NCBI GenBank assembly: GCA_001830045.1
Contig: MIDA01000030.1
Span: 1 to 53,837, forward strand
DNA length: 53,837 bases
Direction: 5' to 3'
DNA from: Tenericutes bacterium RIFOXYA12_FULL_35_10
GTDB taxonomy: Bacteria > Bacillota_I > Bacilli_A > Acholeplasmatales > Acholeplasmataceae
Shown in pieces: positions 23,781-32,357 of this stretch. Under the pieces are notes generated by a model. That model was not told where the DNA came from and did no database searches. It saw only the letters and a list, made by a program, of their open reading frames with translations. The number at the start of each line of letters is the position of its first letter. Within the stretch, counting starts at the first letter, position 1. Position numbers and translations under genes: made by a program.

Positions 23781-25280
23781 ATGGATGAACAATATCTATT
23801 ATCGATCAAAAATGTAACCAAAGCATTTTCAGGCATTACCGTATTGAATAAAGTCAGTTTAAATATTCGCAAAGGCTCTATCCATGCGCTAATGGGTGAA
23901 AATGGTGCCGGTAAATCCACCTTGATGAAATGCTTATTTGGGATTTATATTCAAGATGAAGGTGAGTTTTTCTTAAATGGTGAACAATTTAACTTTCAAG
24001 ACCCAAAGCATGCATTAGAAAACGGGATTTCGATGGTCCATCAGGAATTAAACCAAGTGTTACAACGTAATGTATCTGATAACATTTGGTTAGGACGATA
24101 TCCAAAAAAACGTGGATTTATTGATGAGAGAAAGATGCAAGAAGATACAATTAAATTGTTTCATTCTTTAAACATTGATGTAGATTTCAGAAAAAAGATG
24201 TCAGATTTAAGTGTTTCACAACGACAGATGGTTGAGATTGCTAAAGCAGTTTCTTATAATGCAAAAGTGATCGTTCTTGATGAACCTACATCATCACTCA
24301 CAGAAAATGAAGTAGATAAACTTTTTGAAATCTTAAGAACCTTAAGAAATCAAGGTGTTGGAATTATCTACATCTCTCATAAAATGGAAGAAATTTTTAC
24401 AATCAGTGATGAAGTTACTGTTTTAAGAGATGGTGGCCTTGTAGGTACAAACTTCACAAAAGATCTTGATATGGATAAGATCATTAAAATGATGGTTGGG
24501 AGAACTCTCAATCAGAGATTTCCTGAAATGCCACCATGCAATGGTGATGTCTATTTGGAAGTTAAAAATTTATCCACTGAGTACGCACCTAAAGTACATG
24601 ATGTCAGTTTGACGCTTCGTAAAGGTGAGATTTTAGGAATTGGTGGCCTTGTTGGAGCTAGAAGAACAGAACTTGTTGAAGCAATCTTTGGTGCTCGAAC
24701 AAAAGCTTCTGGAGAAATCTTACTTGAGGGTAAACAATTAACGATTAATCATCCTGGAGACGCGATTAAATATGGGATGGCACTCATCACAGAAGAAAGA
24801 CGTGTTACCGGTCTTTATGCGACGAATACCATTCGTTTTAATACAACGATTGCAAATATTGCATCGTATAAAAACAAACTGGGTCTTCTTTCAGAAGCCC
24901 GCATGATTGTAGATACCGATACACAAATAAAAAACATGCGTGTTAAGACACCTAATCAATTAGAACTCATTCGTGCATTAAGTGGTGGTAATCAACAAAA
25001 AGTTATTATTGGTAGATGGTTATTGACAAATCCTAATATCTTACTTATGGATGAACCTACAAGAGGAATTGACGTGGGTGCAAAATTTGAGATTTACCAA
25101 TTGATGATCAAACTGATCAATGATGGAAAATCCATTATCATGGTTTCATCTGAAATGCCAGAACTACTTGGCGTTTCTCACAGAATTGCAGTCATGAGTA
25201 ATGGTAGATTAGCGGGTATCGTCAATTCGAATGAAACAACCCAAGAAGACATCTTTAGATTGTCTGCGCGGTATTTATAG
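23781..25280 (+). CDS. mglA: Sugar ABC transporter ATPase, two ABC domains
   Basis: 499 aa. The first cassette has Walker A GENGAGKSTLMKCLFG, signature LSVSQRQMVEIAKA and Walker B VIVLDEPTSSL. The second cassette has a degenerate Walker A region (GIGGLVGARRTELVEAIFG), signature LSGGNQQKVIIGRWL and Walker B ILLMDEPTRGIDVGAKFEIY. This asymmetric tandem layout is that of the Mgl/Rbs/Xyl carbohydrate family (CUT2). It powers uptake of the sugar delivered by the mglB product. It lies 94 bases after mglB and 9 bases before mglC. GAGGTG precedes the ATG. Confidence 0.95.
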   Translation: MDEQYLLSIKNVTKAFSGITVLNKVSLNIRKGSIHALMGENGAGKSTLMKCLFGIYIQDEGEFFLNGEQFNFQDPKHALENGISMVHQELNQVLQRNVSDNIWLGRYPKKRGFIDERKMQEDTIKLFHSLNIDVDFRKKMSDLSVSQRQMVEIAKAVSYNAKVIVLDEPTSSLTENEVDKLFEILRTLRNQGVGIIYISHKMEEIFTISDEVTVLRDGGLVGTNFTKDLDMDKIIKMMVGRTLNQRFPEMPPCNGDVYLEVKNLSTEYAPKVHDVSLTLRKGEILGIGGLVGARRTELVEAIFGARTKASGEILLEGKQLTINHPGDAIKYGMALITEERRVTGLYATNTIRFNTTIANIASYKNKLGLLSEARMIVDTDTQIKNMRVKTPNQLELIRALSGGNQQKVIIGRWLLTNPNILLMDEPTRGIDVGAKFEIYQLMIKLINDGKSIIMVSSEMPELLGVSHRIAVMSNGRLAGIVNSNETTQEDIFRLSARYL

Positions 25281-25289
25281 GAGGTCAAT

Positions 25290-26585
25290 GTGAGAGAAAA
25301 AGCTTTAGCCCAACAAAACAAAGTCAAGAAAGTGTTACTCTTAGCGTATTACTATACACTAGGTATGCTGTTCTTGGGCTTAAAATATGTATTTGGTTAT
25401 ATGACAAAAGGAATGACGCAACTATTTAGAGGGTATGGTAAGTTTTTAAACCTCTTTTCGTCGAAAAAAGATGAATCGATGATGCAAGCTGAAGAAGAAA
25501 TTAAGTTAAAATGGACTCAAAAGATTGCACATCAAATCAGATTAAAGCATCAGCAACGTGTGGATAAATATCTTCATTGGACAGATAAAAATACAGGAAC
25601 ATTCTTAGTGAACAATGCGATTTATTTTGTGATCTTAGGTTTTATCCTTTATGTCATCATAAGTGAACCTAGTTTCTTAAGTGTTGTCGTGTTTACAAAC
25701 ATTTTAACGCAGTCATCTGTTCGACTTATCTTAGCCTTTGGTGTTGGTGGGATTATCATTTTACAAGGAACAGACTTATCTCTTGGCAGAAGTGTTGGAT
25801 TTGCAGCGATCATTTCAGCATCACTCTTACAGCTAAAAGATTATCCATTTAAGTTCTACCCAGAACTTGGAGAGTTACCTTTAATTGTTCCTTTGTTGAT
25901 TGCAATGGCAGTGAGTGCTTTATTTAGTGCTCTTAATGGTTTTGTGGTTTCTGTATTTAAGATCCATCCATTCCTTGCTACCCTAGGTACGAGCGTTGCA
26001 CTTTATGGAATACTTTCTATGTATTTTGCAAGTGGTGCACAAGGTGCACAACCTATTGGAAGTTTCGACCCCAGATATACGCAGTTTGTTGTGGGAAGAA
26101 TTAATATTTTTGGATTTGAAATGCCTAAATTGATCATTTATGCAACGGTTGTAACGATCTTTATGTGGATCATGTGGAATAAGACAACCTTTGGTAAAAA
26201 TATGTATGCAGTTGGTGGAAACCCTGAAGCAGCTAAAATTTCAGGTGTGAGCATTGTTAAAACGACGATCATGGTTTACGTACTTGCGGGTTTACTTTAT
26301 GGTATGGGCGGTTTCTTAGAAGCAGCACGTATCGGTAGTGCAAGTAATGGTACCGGTGTTAACTATGAACTTGATGCGATTGCTGCTGCAGTTGTTGGTG
26401 GGATTTCATTTTCAGGTGGTATCGGTAAGATCAGTGGTGCTATCACTGGTGTCTTAATGTTTACGATCATTACCTATGGTATGAACTTCTTAGGTATGGA
26501 TGTATTCTATCAATACATTATTAAAGGTACGATCATTGTTGTTGCAGTCGCTCTTGACGTTAGAAAATATATCATTAAACGATAA
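25290..26585 (+). CDS. mglC: Sugar ABC transporter permease with long N-terminal extension
   Basis: 431 aa with GTG start and TAGGAGG site. From about residue 105 it is a standard CUT2 permease: AIYFVILGFILYVIISEPSFLS, SSVRLILAFGVGGIIILQGTDLSLGRSVGF, MAVSALFSALNGFVVSVFKIHPFLATLGTS, and GGNPEAAKISGVSIVKTTIMVYVLAGLLYGMGGFL (the EAA-like segment), then AIAAAVVGGISFSGGIGKISGAITGVL. E. coli MglC is about 336 aa, so this protein has roughly 95 extra N-terminal residues: a hydrophobic stretch (VLLLAYYYTLGMLFLGLKYVFGY) and a charged, helical segment. A strong terminator follows. Confidence 0.93.
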   Translation: MREKALAQQNKVKKVLLLAYYYTLGMLFLGLKYVFGYMTKGMTQLFRGYGKFLNLFSSKKDESMMQAEEEIKLKWTQKIAHQIRLKHQQRVDKYLHWTDKNTGTFLVNNAIYFVILGFILYVIISEPSFLSVVVFTNILTQSSVRLILAFGVGGIIILQGTDLSLGRSVGFAAIISASLLQLKDYPFKFYPELGELPLIVPLLIAMAVSALFSALNGFVVSVFKIHPFLATLGTSVALYGILSMYFASGAQGAQPIGSFDPRYTQFVVGRINIFGFEMPKLIIYATVVTIFMWIMWNKTTFGKNMYAVGGNPEAAKISGVSIVKTTIMVYVLAGLLYGMGGFLEAARIGSASNGTGVNYELDAIAAAVVGGISFSGGIGKISGAITGVLMFTIITYGMNFLGMDVFYQYIIKGTIIVVAVALDVRKYIIKR

Positions 26586-26602
26586 ATCGTATCTCCTCTC
26601 TT

Positions 26603-26645
26603 GAAAACACACCTTATATCCCCATGGGTGTGTTTTCTTTTTTTG
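26603..26645 (+). terminator. Terminator of the mgl operon
   Basis: GAAAACACACC pairs with GGTGTGTTTTC (11 bp) across a 13-base loop, followed by TTTTTTTT. The remainder of the 296-base gap contains the next promoter and no credible gene. Confidence 0.92.
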
Positions 26646-26820
26646 TGTGTAGATGATGACTTTATAGCCTTTTTTCATATAACCCTCGTTATCAAAAGGT
26701 GTTAAAAAAAACTCATTTATTATTCTAGATATGTTATGTATTATCACACGTCATCAGAATCATATAAAAAGTGTATATATAAGATAAAACATGATGAATA
26801 AAATACAAAATGCATATAAT

Positions 26821-26849
26821 TTGAACCTCAAAATAGGTTGTGCTATCAT
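26821..26849 (+). promoter_or_regulatory. Promoter of the secreted duplicated protein
   Basis: TTGAAC and TATCAT are exactly 17 bases apart, with TGC extending the -10. The gene starts 33 bases after the -10. Confidence 0.75.
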
Positions 26850-26881
26850 GTAATTGCAATACCAAATAAAGGAGAGTTAAT

Positions 26882-27871
26882 GTGAGAAAATTGGTTGGAT
26901 TTATCGTTGTTGTTCTGCTTGCATTTGTCGTGACCTCATTCAATGTAGAGGCAAAAAGTAATGCACCTGTAACAACATTTTCGTGGACTGAAGAGTCTGT
27001 TGATTTTGGAGGAGATCTTAATATCTGTGTGAACGGTTATCACAGCTTTGAATATACAATTTATGCCGGACAAGATCTTGTTGCAGGTTCGGTCGTTGTA
27101 TCGATTAATGCAAATGGAGATTTCGTTTTAAATGTTGATTTAGTTGATGGTGCACTTGCATCAGAGGCACATTTGTTCGTGTATAGTGAACTCTCACAAT
27201 TACCCGTTAAACGTGTTGCACCAGGTCAAGCGCCCTATCAATTAGGTAACTTAGGTTTAAATACATTTGAATATACAGTATCAGTTGATGAACTAACGGA
27301 TGGTGATACGTATTATTTCGTTTTCCATATGGCATTAGTTGATGAAGACGAACTTAATCCATCTGGCGTTAGTGGAGAAACAGCTTATGTTGGTGGCCCT
27401 AATGGACCTACAAAAGGTGCATGGTTCTATGCATTTGGATTTGAAGTGATTGAATGTGAAGAAGTTGTTGACATGCCAGTGATTTATGTTGCATTCCATG
27501 CAGTTTATGGTAGCGAAACAGTGTGGGCAGTTGGTGAGTTAACATTTATTGAACTTGGATTAACAAACAGTAGATGGGGATGGCAGTTAACCTTTGATGT
27601 TAACCCAGAAACATTCGATTTATATGCAGGTGCTGCACAAAACGATCTTTCTAAGGGTGAATTTATTGGAACACTCACATTAAGTTGGGATGGAGAATAT
27701 GTAACATTTACACTTCAATTAGAAGATGGCGTTACATTATCTGAAATTCAAATTCATGTCGATTACTTACAACTTGACACCATTAGCCCAGGTCAACTTG
27801 GTTATCAAGCGCAAGGAGCACCATTTACATCTTTATGGACTGTAAGTTTACTTCCTGAATCAGATCGTTAA
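26882..27871 (+). CDS. Secreted protein with two homologous beta domains, function unknown
   Basis: 329 aa, GTG start after GGAGAG. The signal peptide MRKLVGFIVVVLLAFVVTSFNVEA is a signal-peptidase-I type (no lipobox), so the protein is probably released. The mature part contains an internal duplication. Block 1 (about 60-140) has YAGQDLVAGSVVVSINANG, VDLVDGALASEAHLFVYSEL and APGQAPYQLG before FEYTVSV. Block 2 (about 240-325) has YAGAAQNDLSKGEFIGTLTL, LQLEDGVTLSEIQIHVDYLQL and SPGQLGYQAQG before LWTVSLL. Both look like beta-sandwich units. No enzyme residues are recognised; carbohydrate or surface binding is a guess. Its position after the mgl operon may be incidental. Confidence 0.75.
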   Translation: MRKLVGFIVVVLLAFVVTSFNVEAKSNAPVTTFSWTEESVDFGGDLNICVNGYHSFEYTIYAGQDLVAGSVVVSINANGDFVLNVDLVDGALASEAHLFVYSELSQLPVKRVAPGQAPYQLGNLGLNTFEYTVSVDELTDGDTYYFVFHMALVDEDELNPSGVSGETAYVGGPNGPTKGAWFYAFGFEVIECEEVVDMPVIYVAFHAVYGSETVWAVGELTFIELGLTNSRWGWQLTFDVNPETFDLYAGAAQNDLSKGEFIGTLTLSWDGEYVTFTLQLEDGVTLSEIQIHVDYLQLDTISPGQLGYQAQGAPFTSLWTVSLLPESDR

Positions 27872-27896
27872 GAATTTATTTATTGAACACAAAAAT

Positions 27897-27921
27897 CTAA
27901 CCTATGTGGTTAGGTTTTTTT
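27897..27921 (+). terminator. Intrinsic terminator
   Basis: CTAACC/GGTTAG stem with a 5-base loop followed by GTTTTTTT, 25 bases after the secreted-protein gene. Confidence 0.85.
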
Positions 27922-27953
27922 ATTATGTGACAATAGATTTAAGTGTGATAGCC

Positions 27954-27972
27954 TTAACTATGTTTTAGTTAA
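27954..27972. promoter_or_regulatory. Inverted repeat upstream of the cytochrome b5-like gene
   Basis: TTAACTA, a TGTTT spacer and TAGTTAA form a 7-bp inverted repeat about 60 bases before the start codon. It could be an operator; no clear -10/-35 pair fixes its relation to a promoter. Confidence 0.35.
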
Positions 27973-28034
27973 AGCATTCTATTAGCCTGTGATACATACT
28001 TGTGTTAATCTATCTACAAAGAGGAGGTTATATC

Positions 28035-28376
28035 ATGAAACGTTTGTTTTTATTCATGTTGAGTGGTTTTATTACTTTGAGTTTATTTGCTTGTCAAACC
28101 GAAGAGGTTAATACACCTATACCTACACAAGAAGAACTCATTGAACTCACATTAGAAGAACTTAGTTATTATAATGGTAAAGATGGTAAACCTGCATATA
28201 TTGCAGTTCAAGGATTTATCTATGATGTTACAAACTCATCTTTTTGGCAGAATGGCTCACATAATGGGTTTGAAGCAGGTCAAGATTTAACTGATATTAT
28301 TATCAACCAATCACCACATGGTCTTGAAAACTTATCACGTGTTCCCAAAATTGGAATTGTCGTGACTGGAGAATAA
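28035..28376 (+). CDS. Cytochrome b5-like heme-binding lipoprotein
   Basis: 113 aa from the ATG at 28035, after GAGGAGG; the ORF-track start at 28002 is upstream of that site. Lipobox at C20 (LSLFAC). The mature part is a compact cytochrome-b5-like domain of the COG4892 type: LTLEELSYYNGKDGKPAYIAVQGFIYDVT, then WQNGSHNGFEAGQDLTDIII and SPHGLENL. H76 and H95 are the likely axial heme ligands. The protein would sit on the outer membrane face and carry electrons or bind heme. The stop is 2 bases before the ferric-reductase-like gene, so the two are translated together. Confidence 0.88.
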   Translation: MKRLFLFMLSGFITLSLFACQTEEVNTPIPTQEELIELTLEELSYYNGKDGKPAYIAVQGFIYDVTNSSFWQNGSHNGFEAGQDLTDIIINQSPHGLENLSRVPKIGIVVTGE

Positions 28377-28378
28377 AA

Positions 28379-29017
28379 ATGCCCTTTTTGAATGCGAACT
28401 TATCGATTCTTATTGCAGTTTTACTTTATGTAATTATTCATTTTTTTAATACGTGGATTCATAAACAAGCACGTTATCTTATTTTAGGAGCACTCATACT
28501 TACAACACTCGTAATTTTTATCGATATTCCAGTATTGTCTTTTATCATTGATGGGGGCCATCTATCACTTGCTTTGTTTATCCTGATTATGTTTGCAGGC
28601 GTCATGTTGAAATCATGGATTCCCTATAAAAAGATTTTGTTAGTCAGAGGAGATCTTGCGATTATCGGGTTTATCTTTTTACTTCCTCATGGAATCAACA
28701 GGTTATCATTAGCTCTTTCTGGGTATAATATGTCTGGTTTGTTTGCTGCAATCATTATGCTACCTTTGACGATCAGTTCATTTATAACTATTAGAAAGAA
28801 AATAAGACCTGATCGGTGGAAAAAACTGCATAAACTCGCTTATGTTGCTTATTTTCTTATTTACATCCACCTTGGATTTGATGTTTTTCTTGACTCAACG
28901 TATGGGTATGTCAAATTTAGCCCAAACAGTATTCTTTATCACAGTTTGTTATTGATTTATATTGTATTAAAAATCATGCGCATAAAACAAAAGAAGGTCC
29001 AGCTCAAAGAGAACTAG
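28379..29017 (+). CDS. Ferric-reductase-like transmembrane heme protein
   Basis: 212 aa with about seven hydrophobic segments. Candidate heme-ligand histidines lie inside or near helices: GGHLSLALFIL, FLLPHGINRL, KKLHKLAYVAYF and LIYIHLGFDV. This pattern resembles the ferric-reductase-like transmembrane domain (PF01794) and MsrQ/YedZ. No cytosolic FAD/NAD domain is fused, so electrons must come from quinol or another protein. The GGAG site lies in the end of the upstream gene. With the lipid-anchored b5-like protein it forms a likely route for electrons from the membrane to the cell surface. A transcription end hairpin overlaps the last codons. Confidence 0.8.
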   Translation: MPFLNANLSILIAVLLYVIIHFFNTWIHKQARYLILGALILTTLVIFIDIPVLSFIIDGGHLSLALFILIMFAGVMLKSWIPYKKILLVRGDLAIIGFIFLLPHGINRLSLALSGYNMSGLFAAIIMLPLTISSFITIRKKIRPDRWKKLHKLAYVAYFLIYIHLGFDVFLDSTYGYVKFSPNSILYHSLLLIYIVLKIMRIKQKKVQLKEN

Positions 29018-29093
29018 ACTTTTTTCTTTAGAGTGATTTTCTCACTAATATATTACTATTTGTCTTACTAGAACATACATAAGTCGTTTGATT

Positions 29094-29121
29094 TTGATTC
29101 TTAAATCATTCGTATTAAGAT
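29094..29121 (+). promoter_or_regulatory. Promoter of the VOC-family gene
   Basis: TTGATT and TAAGAT are 16 bases apart, about 20 bases before the ATG. Confidence 0.55.
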
Positions 29122-29140
29122 AATAACATGAGGTGATAAG

Positions 29141-29530
29141 ATGATTAAACATACATTTATAAATAGGGCAACTGAAGATGTTTTAAAAGCAAGACAATTT
29201 TTTACACATATCGGTTTTGAGATCAATGAACAATTTTCAGATGAATCTGGCTTTTGTGTCGTTGTCAATGAAACCACATTTTTGATGGTGATGAATAAAG
29301 AAAAATTCAAAGGTTTCACGCATGCTGATCTTCCTAATAGTGATAAAGCAACTCAAATGATTTTAACATTTCAACTTGAAAGCATGCAAGAAGTCGATGA
29401 TTTTATTTGTAAAGTACTAGAAGCTCATGGAACTGAGTTTGGGGAAGCACATGACGATGATTTTATGTATTACCGTTCATTTAAAGATTTAGATGGACAT
29501 CATTTTGAAGTCTTCTATTTTAAGCGTTAA
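29141..29530 (+). CDS. VOC-superfamily (glyoxalase/bleomycin resistance-like) protein
   Basis: 129 aa with two beta-alpha-beta-beta-beta halves. The first is HTFINRATEDVLKARQFFTHIGFEINEQF. The second contains VLEAHGTEFGEAHDDDFMYYRSFKDLDGHHFEVFYF. The D-x-D-G-H-x-F-E-V ending is typical of this fold and includes the conserved metal-binding Glu. The first-half metal ligand is not obvious, so catalysis is uncertain. The family includes glyoxalase I, fosfomycin and bleomycin resistance proteins, and many uncharacterised members. AGGTGAT precedes the ATG. It is a single-gene unit with its own terminator. The minus-strand ORF at 29101-29319 is a shadow. Confidence 0.85.
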   Translation: MIKHTFINRATEDVLKARQFFTHIGFEINEQFSDESGFCVVVNETTFLMVMNKEKFKGFTHADLPNSDKATQMILTFQLESMQEVDDFICKVLEAHGTEFGEAHDDDFMYYRSFKDLDGHHFEVFYFKR

Positions 29531-29547
29531 GATATTATTCTTAAAAG

Positions 29548-29570
29548 ATGGACAGTGATGTCCATTTTTT
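29548..29570 (+). terminator. Intrinsic terminator
   Basis: ATGGACA, GTGA loop, TGTCCAT, then T-run. It ends the VOC gene. Confidence 0.92.
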
Positions 29571-29594
29571 AATGTCTTAAGGGTGTTCGTGTGG

Positions 29595-29603
29595 TGGTAT
29601 AAT
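29595..29603 (+). promoter_or_regulatory. Extended -10 promoter of the ABC exporter operon
   Basis: TGGTATAAT is a TGn-extended consensus -10, 28 bases before the ATG. The -35 is weak. Confidence 0.6.
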
Positions 29604-29631
29604 AAGAACAAACAAACCAGGAGGATTTGAG

Positions 29632-30507
29632 ATGATCAAACTCGATGCCTTAACGAAATATTATAAGAAACATGCAAGAGGAATCTTGGATGTTTCTTTA
29701 GAGATTAAAAAAGGAGAAATCTTTGGATTTATTGGACCTAATGGCGCAGGGAAGTCTACGACTGTAAGAACTTTGCTGAATTTAATCTTTCCAACCAGCG
29801 GAACTGCAACCATTGATGGGCTTGATATTGTATCAGATACCATTGAAATCAGAAAAAGGGTAGGTTATATCCCGAGTGAAGTCAATTTTTATGGCGATAT
29901 GTATGTCAAAGACTTCATTTTATATGCATGCAGCTTTCATGGTGAAATTGACCAGGTTTTAATGGACAGTTTAGTTGATAAACTCGAACTTGATTTAACC
30001 AGAAAGATTGAAGATTTATCGTTTGGAAATAAAAAGAAAGTTGCTATTGTTGCAGCACTCATTACACACCCTAAAATACTGATTTTAGATGAACCAACAT
30101 CAGGATTAGATCCACTGATGCAAAACATGTTTTTCCAACTTTTAGAAACTGAAAAGAAGAATGGAACAACCATTTTCTTTTCATCACATAATTTGAGTGA
30201 AGTCCAACGCATTTGTGATCGTGTTGGTATCATTAAAGAAGGAAGATTAGTTAAAGTAGAGTCTGTTGAAGATATTATGAAGACAAGAGCTAAGACAGTA
30301 CGTATTAAAACAAATGACGTCTTTGATATCACTGATGATATGGTTAATGTTGAACATCTAAACGGAACAGTATCCTTTGTTTATAAGGGTGAGATGAAGT
30401 CATTGATGAAAATGCTGTCGATATTAGAGATTGAAGATTTATCCATCACAGAACCTGCATTAGAAGAAATATTTATGCACTATTATGAGAGGGAGGATGT
30501 CAAATGA
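29632..30507 (+). CDS. ABC-2 type exporter ATPase
   Basis: 291 aa with CAGGAGGA before the ATG. Walker A is GPNGAGKSTTVRTLLNLIFP, the signature is LSFGNKKKVAIVAAL (an LSFG variant of LSGG), Walker B is ILILDEPTSGLDPLMQ, and the H-loop is FFSSHNLSEVQRIC. The C-terminal 80 residues resemble the regulatory tail of drug/bacitracin-type exporters. It overlaps the permease gene by 4 bases and provides the ATP-hydrolysing half of a two-gene exporter. The substrate cannot be inferred; relatives carry antibiotics, lantibiotics or lipids. Confidence 0.93.
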   Translation: MIKLDALTKYYKKHARGILDVSLEIKKGEIFGFIGPNGAGKSTTVRTLLNLIFPTSGTATIDGLDIVSDTIEIRKRVGYIPSEVNFYGDMYVKDFILYACSFHGEIDQVLMDSLVDKLELDLTRKIEDLSFGNKKKVAIVAALITHPKILILDEPTSGLDPLMQNMFFQLLETEKKNGTTIFFSSHNLSEVQRICDRVGIIKEGRLVKVESVEDIMKTRAKTVRIKTNDVFDITDDMVNVEHLNGTVSFVYKGEMKSLMKMLSILEIEDLSITEPALEEIFMHYYEREDVK

Positions 30508-31307
30508 AAAGACTAATGATCACAGAGTTTAGACGAAATCTCAAGAGTTTGATCTTATGGACATCGATTGTTGCAGGTATGGCCGCATTAATGCTTTTGA
30601 TGTATCCTGCATTTAAAGATACTTTCGCTCAATTAGAAGATTTATTAAGTGTCTATCCAGAAGAATTTCTAGAAGCTTTTGGAATGGGTGAAGGCGGACT
30701 TGATATGAGTGATTTTTATGGTTGGTTCGGTGTTGAAGGTTATTTATTTGTTAACCTCATTGGAGGTAGCTACGCTGCAATCTTAGGTGGATCCATTTTA
30801 TCAAAAGAAGAAGACGATAAGACGATTGAATTTTTACTCAGTAAACCCATCAGTAGAAGTCGTATACTCTTTGGTAAAGCGGGTGTAGTAGCCCTTAACT
30901 TGATTTTATTAAACACCTTTGTTGGTATCGTTTTACTCATAGCATTTACAATCTACGGAGATTTAAATGTTCCTGTATGGTTGCTATATTCATACGCACC
31001 GTTTATTTTACAAATGATTTTTGCAAGTATATCATTTTTTATCAGTGTGTTTGTTACAAAATCAAGAAAAGTATTAAGCATCGGTTTAGGATTTGTTATT
31101 GGACTTTATGTTGTTGATTTAATCAGTAAACTCACAGAAGAGTTTGAATATTTGAAGTATATTACACCCTATGAATATATCAATGCTGTCACCATTGTGA
31201 ATGATGAAATGATTAAACCACTTTATTTACTCATTTCTATTTTAATGATAGGTTTATCATTTTTTGGAGCATGGTATTTTTATCGTAAGAAAGATATTAC
31301 AGCCTAA
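30504..31307 (+). CDS. ABC-2 type exporter permease
   Basis: 267 aa, ATGA overlap with the ATPase gene. Six hydrophobic helices are visible: LILWTSIVAGMAALMLLMYP, LFVNLIGGSYAAILGGSIL, ALNLILLNTFVGIVLLIAFTIYG, WLLYSYAPFILQMIFASISFFISVFV, VLSIGLGFVIGLYVVDLI and LLISILMIGLSFFGAWYFY. LSKEEDDKTIEFLLSKPISRSRIL between helices 2 and 3 is the conserved cytoplasmic loop of the ABC-2 family and contacts the ATPase. An extracellular loop with GMGEGGLDMSDFYGWFG lies between helices 1 and 2. Confidence 0.9.
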   Translation: MKRLMITEFRRNLKSLILWTSIVAGMAALMLLMYPAFKDTFAQLEDLLSVYPEEFLEAFGMGEGGLDMSDFYGWFGVEGYLFVNLIGGSYAAILGGSILSKEEDDKTIEFLLSKPISRSRILFGKAGVVALNLILLNTFVGIVLLIAFTIYGDLNVPVWLLYSYAPFILQMIFASISFFISVFVTKSRKVLSIGLGFVIGLYVVDLISKLTEEFEYLKYITPYEYINAVTIVNDEMIKPLYLLISILMIGLSFFGAWYFYRKKDITA

Positions 31308-31328
31308 ATCAAAAGGGAGAATAAATAT

Positions 31329-32324
31329 ATGAAAGTCTTATTTATTGGTGGTACAGGATTAATTAGTACAGCAGTGACGAGATTAGCGATCCAAAAGGGT
31401 ATTGACTTAACACTGATGAATAGGGGTCAAAGATCTTCAGAATTCAATCATCAAGTGAAACATATGATCTGTGATATCAATGATGAAAAAGCAGTTAAAG
31501 AGAAATTAAAAGATCTCTATTTTGATGCTATTGTAGAATGGATTGCATTCACACTGGACCATGTCAAAAGAGATTACCGTCTCTTTAAAGGCCATACAAA
31601 ACAATACGTATTTATTGGTACAGCGTCTAGTTATCAAAAACCGATTCCAAAACTGCCCATTACTGAACGTGAAGTTCCTTTAGACAATCCCTTTTGGGAA
31701 TATAGTAAAGTCAAAGAGAAATGTGAAAACTATTTAAGAAGCTTAAATGATCCAGAGTTTAACGTGACTATCATAAGACCTTCACATACCTATAATGAAC
31801 AATCTGTGGTTTCACAATTAAACAGTTGGCCTCATCCTTATACATTATTAAATCGTTTAAAACTGAATAAACCCGTTATTATTCCAAATGATGGTAAAAC
31901 TTTATGGACACTGACGTATAATGGCGATTTTGCACACGCATTCTTAGATGTATTAGGAAACCTTAAGACTTATGGTGAAGCTTATCACATTACATCTGAG
32001 ATCAGTTATTCATGGAATGAACTCTTTCAAATGATTAAAGATGAAGTCGGTAGTAAGTCTAAAGTGATTTATGTGCCTGTAGAAGAAGTTGCAAAAAAAT
32101 TCCCTGACTATAGTGGTTCCCTTCTTGGTGATATGAGAGATACAGCACTTTTCGATAACAGCAAGATTAAATCTGTTGCACCTCATTATGTTTCTAAAAC
32201 CGAATATAAAGATGTCATAAAGAAAGTTGTTAAATGGTATAACGATCATAAGGAATATCAGACGATTGACGAAGATTTTGACAGACGTTATGATGAACTT
32301 GTTTTAGCGTATCAAGAAAAGTAA
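31329..32324 (+). CDS. NAD(P)-dependent epimerase/dehydratase-like protein
   Basis: 331 aa extended SDR. The N-terminal Rossmann motif is VLFIGGTGLISTAVTRLA, with the acidic or basic second-strand end LMNRGQ suggesting NADP preference. The active-site pair YxxxK is in EYSKVKEKCENYL. TIIRPSHTYNE and DGKTLWTLTYNGDFAHAFLDVL match the sugar nucleotide epimerase/CSP41-like group. No particular substrate can be named. It begins 21 bases after the exporter permease with AAAGGGAGA upstream, so it may share that transcript. Confidence 0.85.
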   Translation: MKVLFIGGTGLISTAVTRLAIQKGIDLTLMNRGQRSSEFNHQVKHMICDINDEKAVKEKLKDLYFDAIVEWIAFTLDHVKRDYRLFKGHTKQYVFIGTASSYQKPIPKLPITEREVPLDNPFWEYSKVKEKCENYLRSLNDPEFNVTIIRPSHTYNEQSVVSQLNSWPHPYTLLNRLKLNKPVIIPNDGKTLWTLTYNGDFAHAFLDVLGNLKTYGEAYHITSEISYSWNELFQMIKDEVGSKSKVIYVPVEEVAKKFPDYSGSLLGDMRDTALFDNSKIKSVAPHYVSKTEYKDVIKKVVKWYNDHKEYQTIDEDFDRRYDELVLAYQEK

Positions 32325-32357
32325 TAGTTTTAGATGATGAATCATAAGGGGAATGTT

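Noticed and set aside
26734-26943. 69-aa minus-strand ORF
   Set aside because: Covers the promoter and start of the secreted-protein gene on the other strand; shadow.
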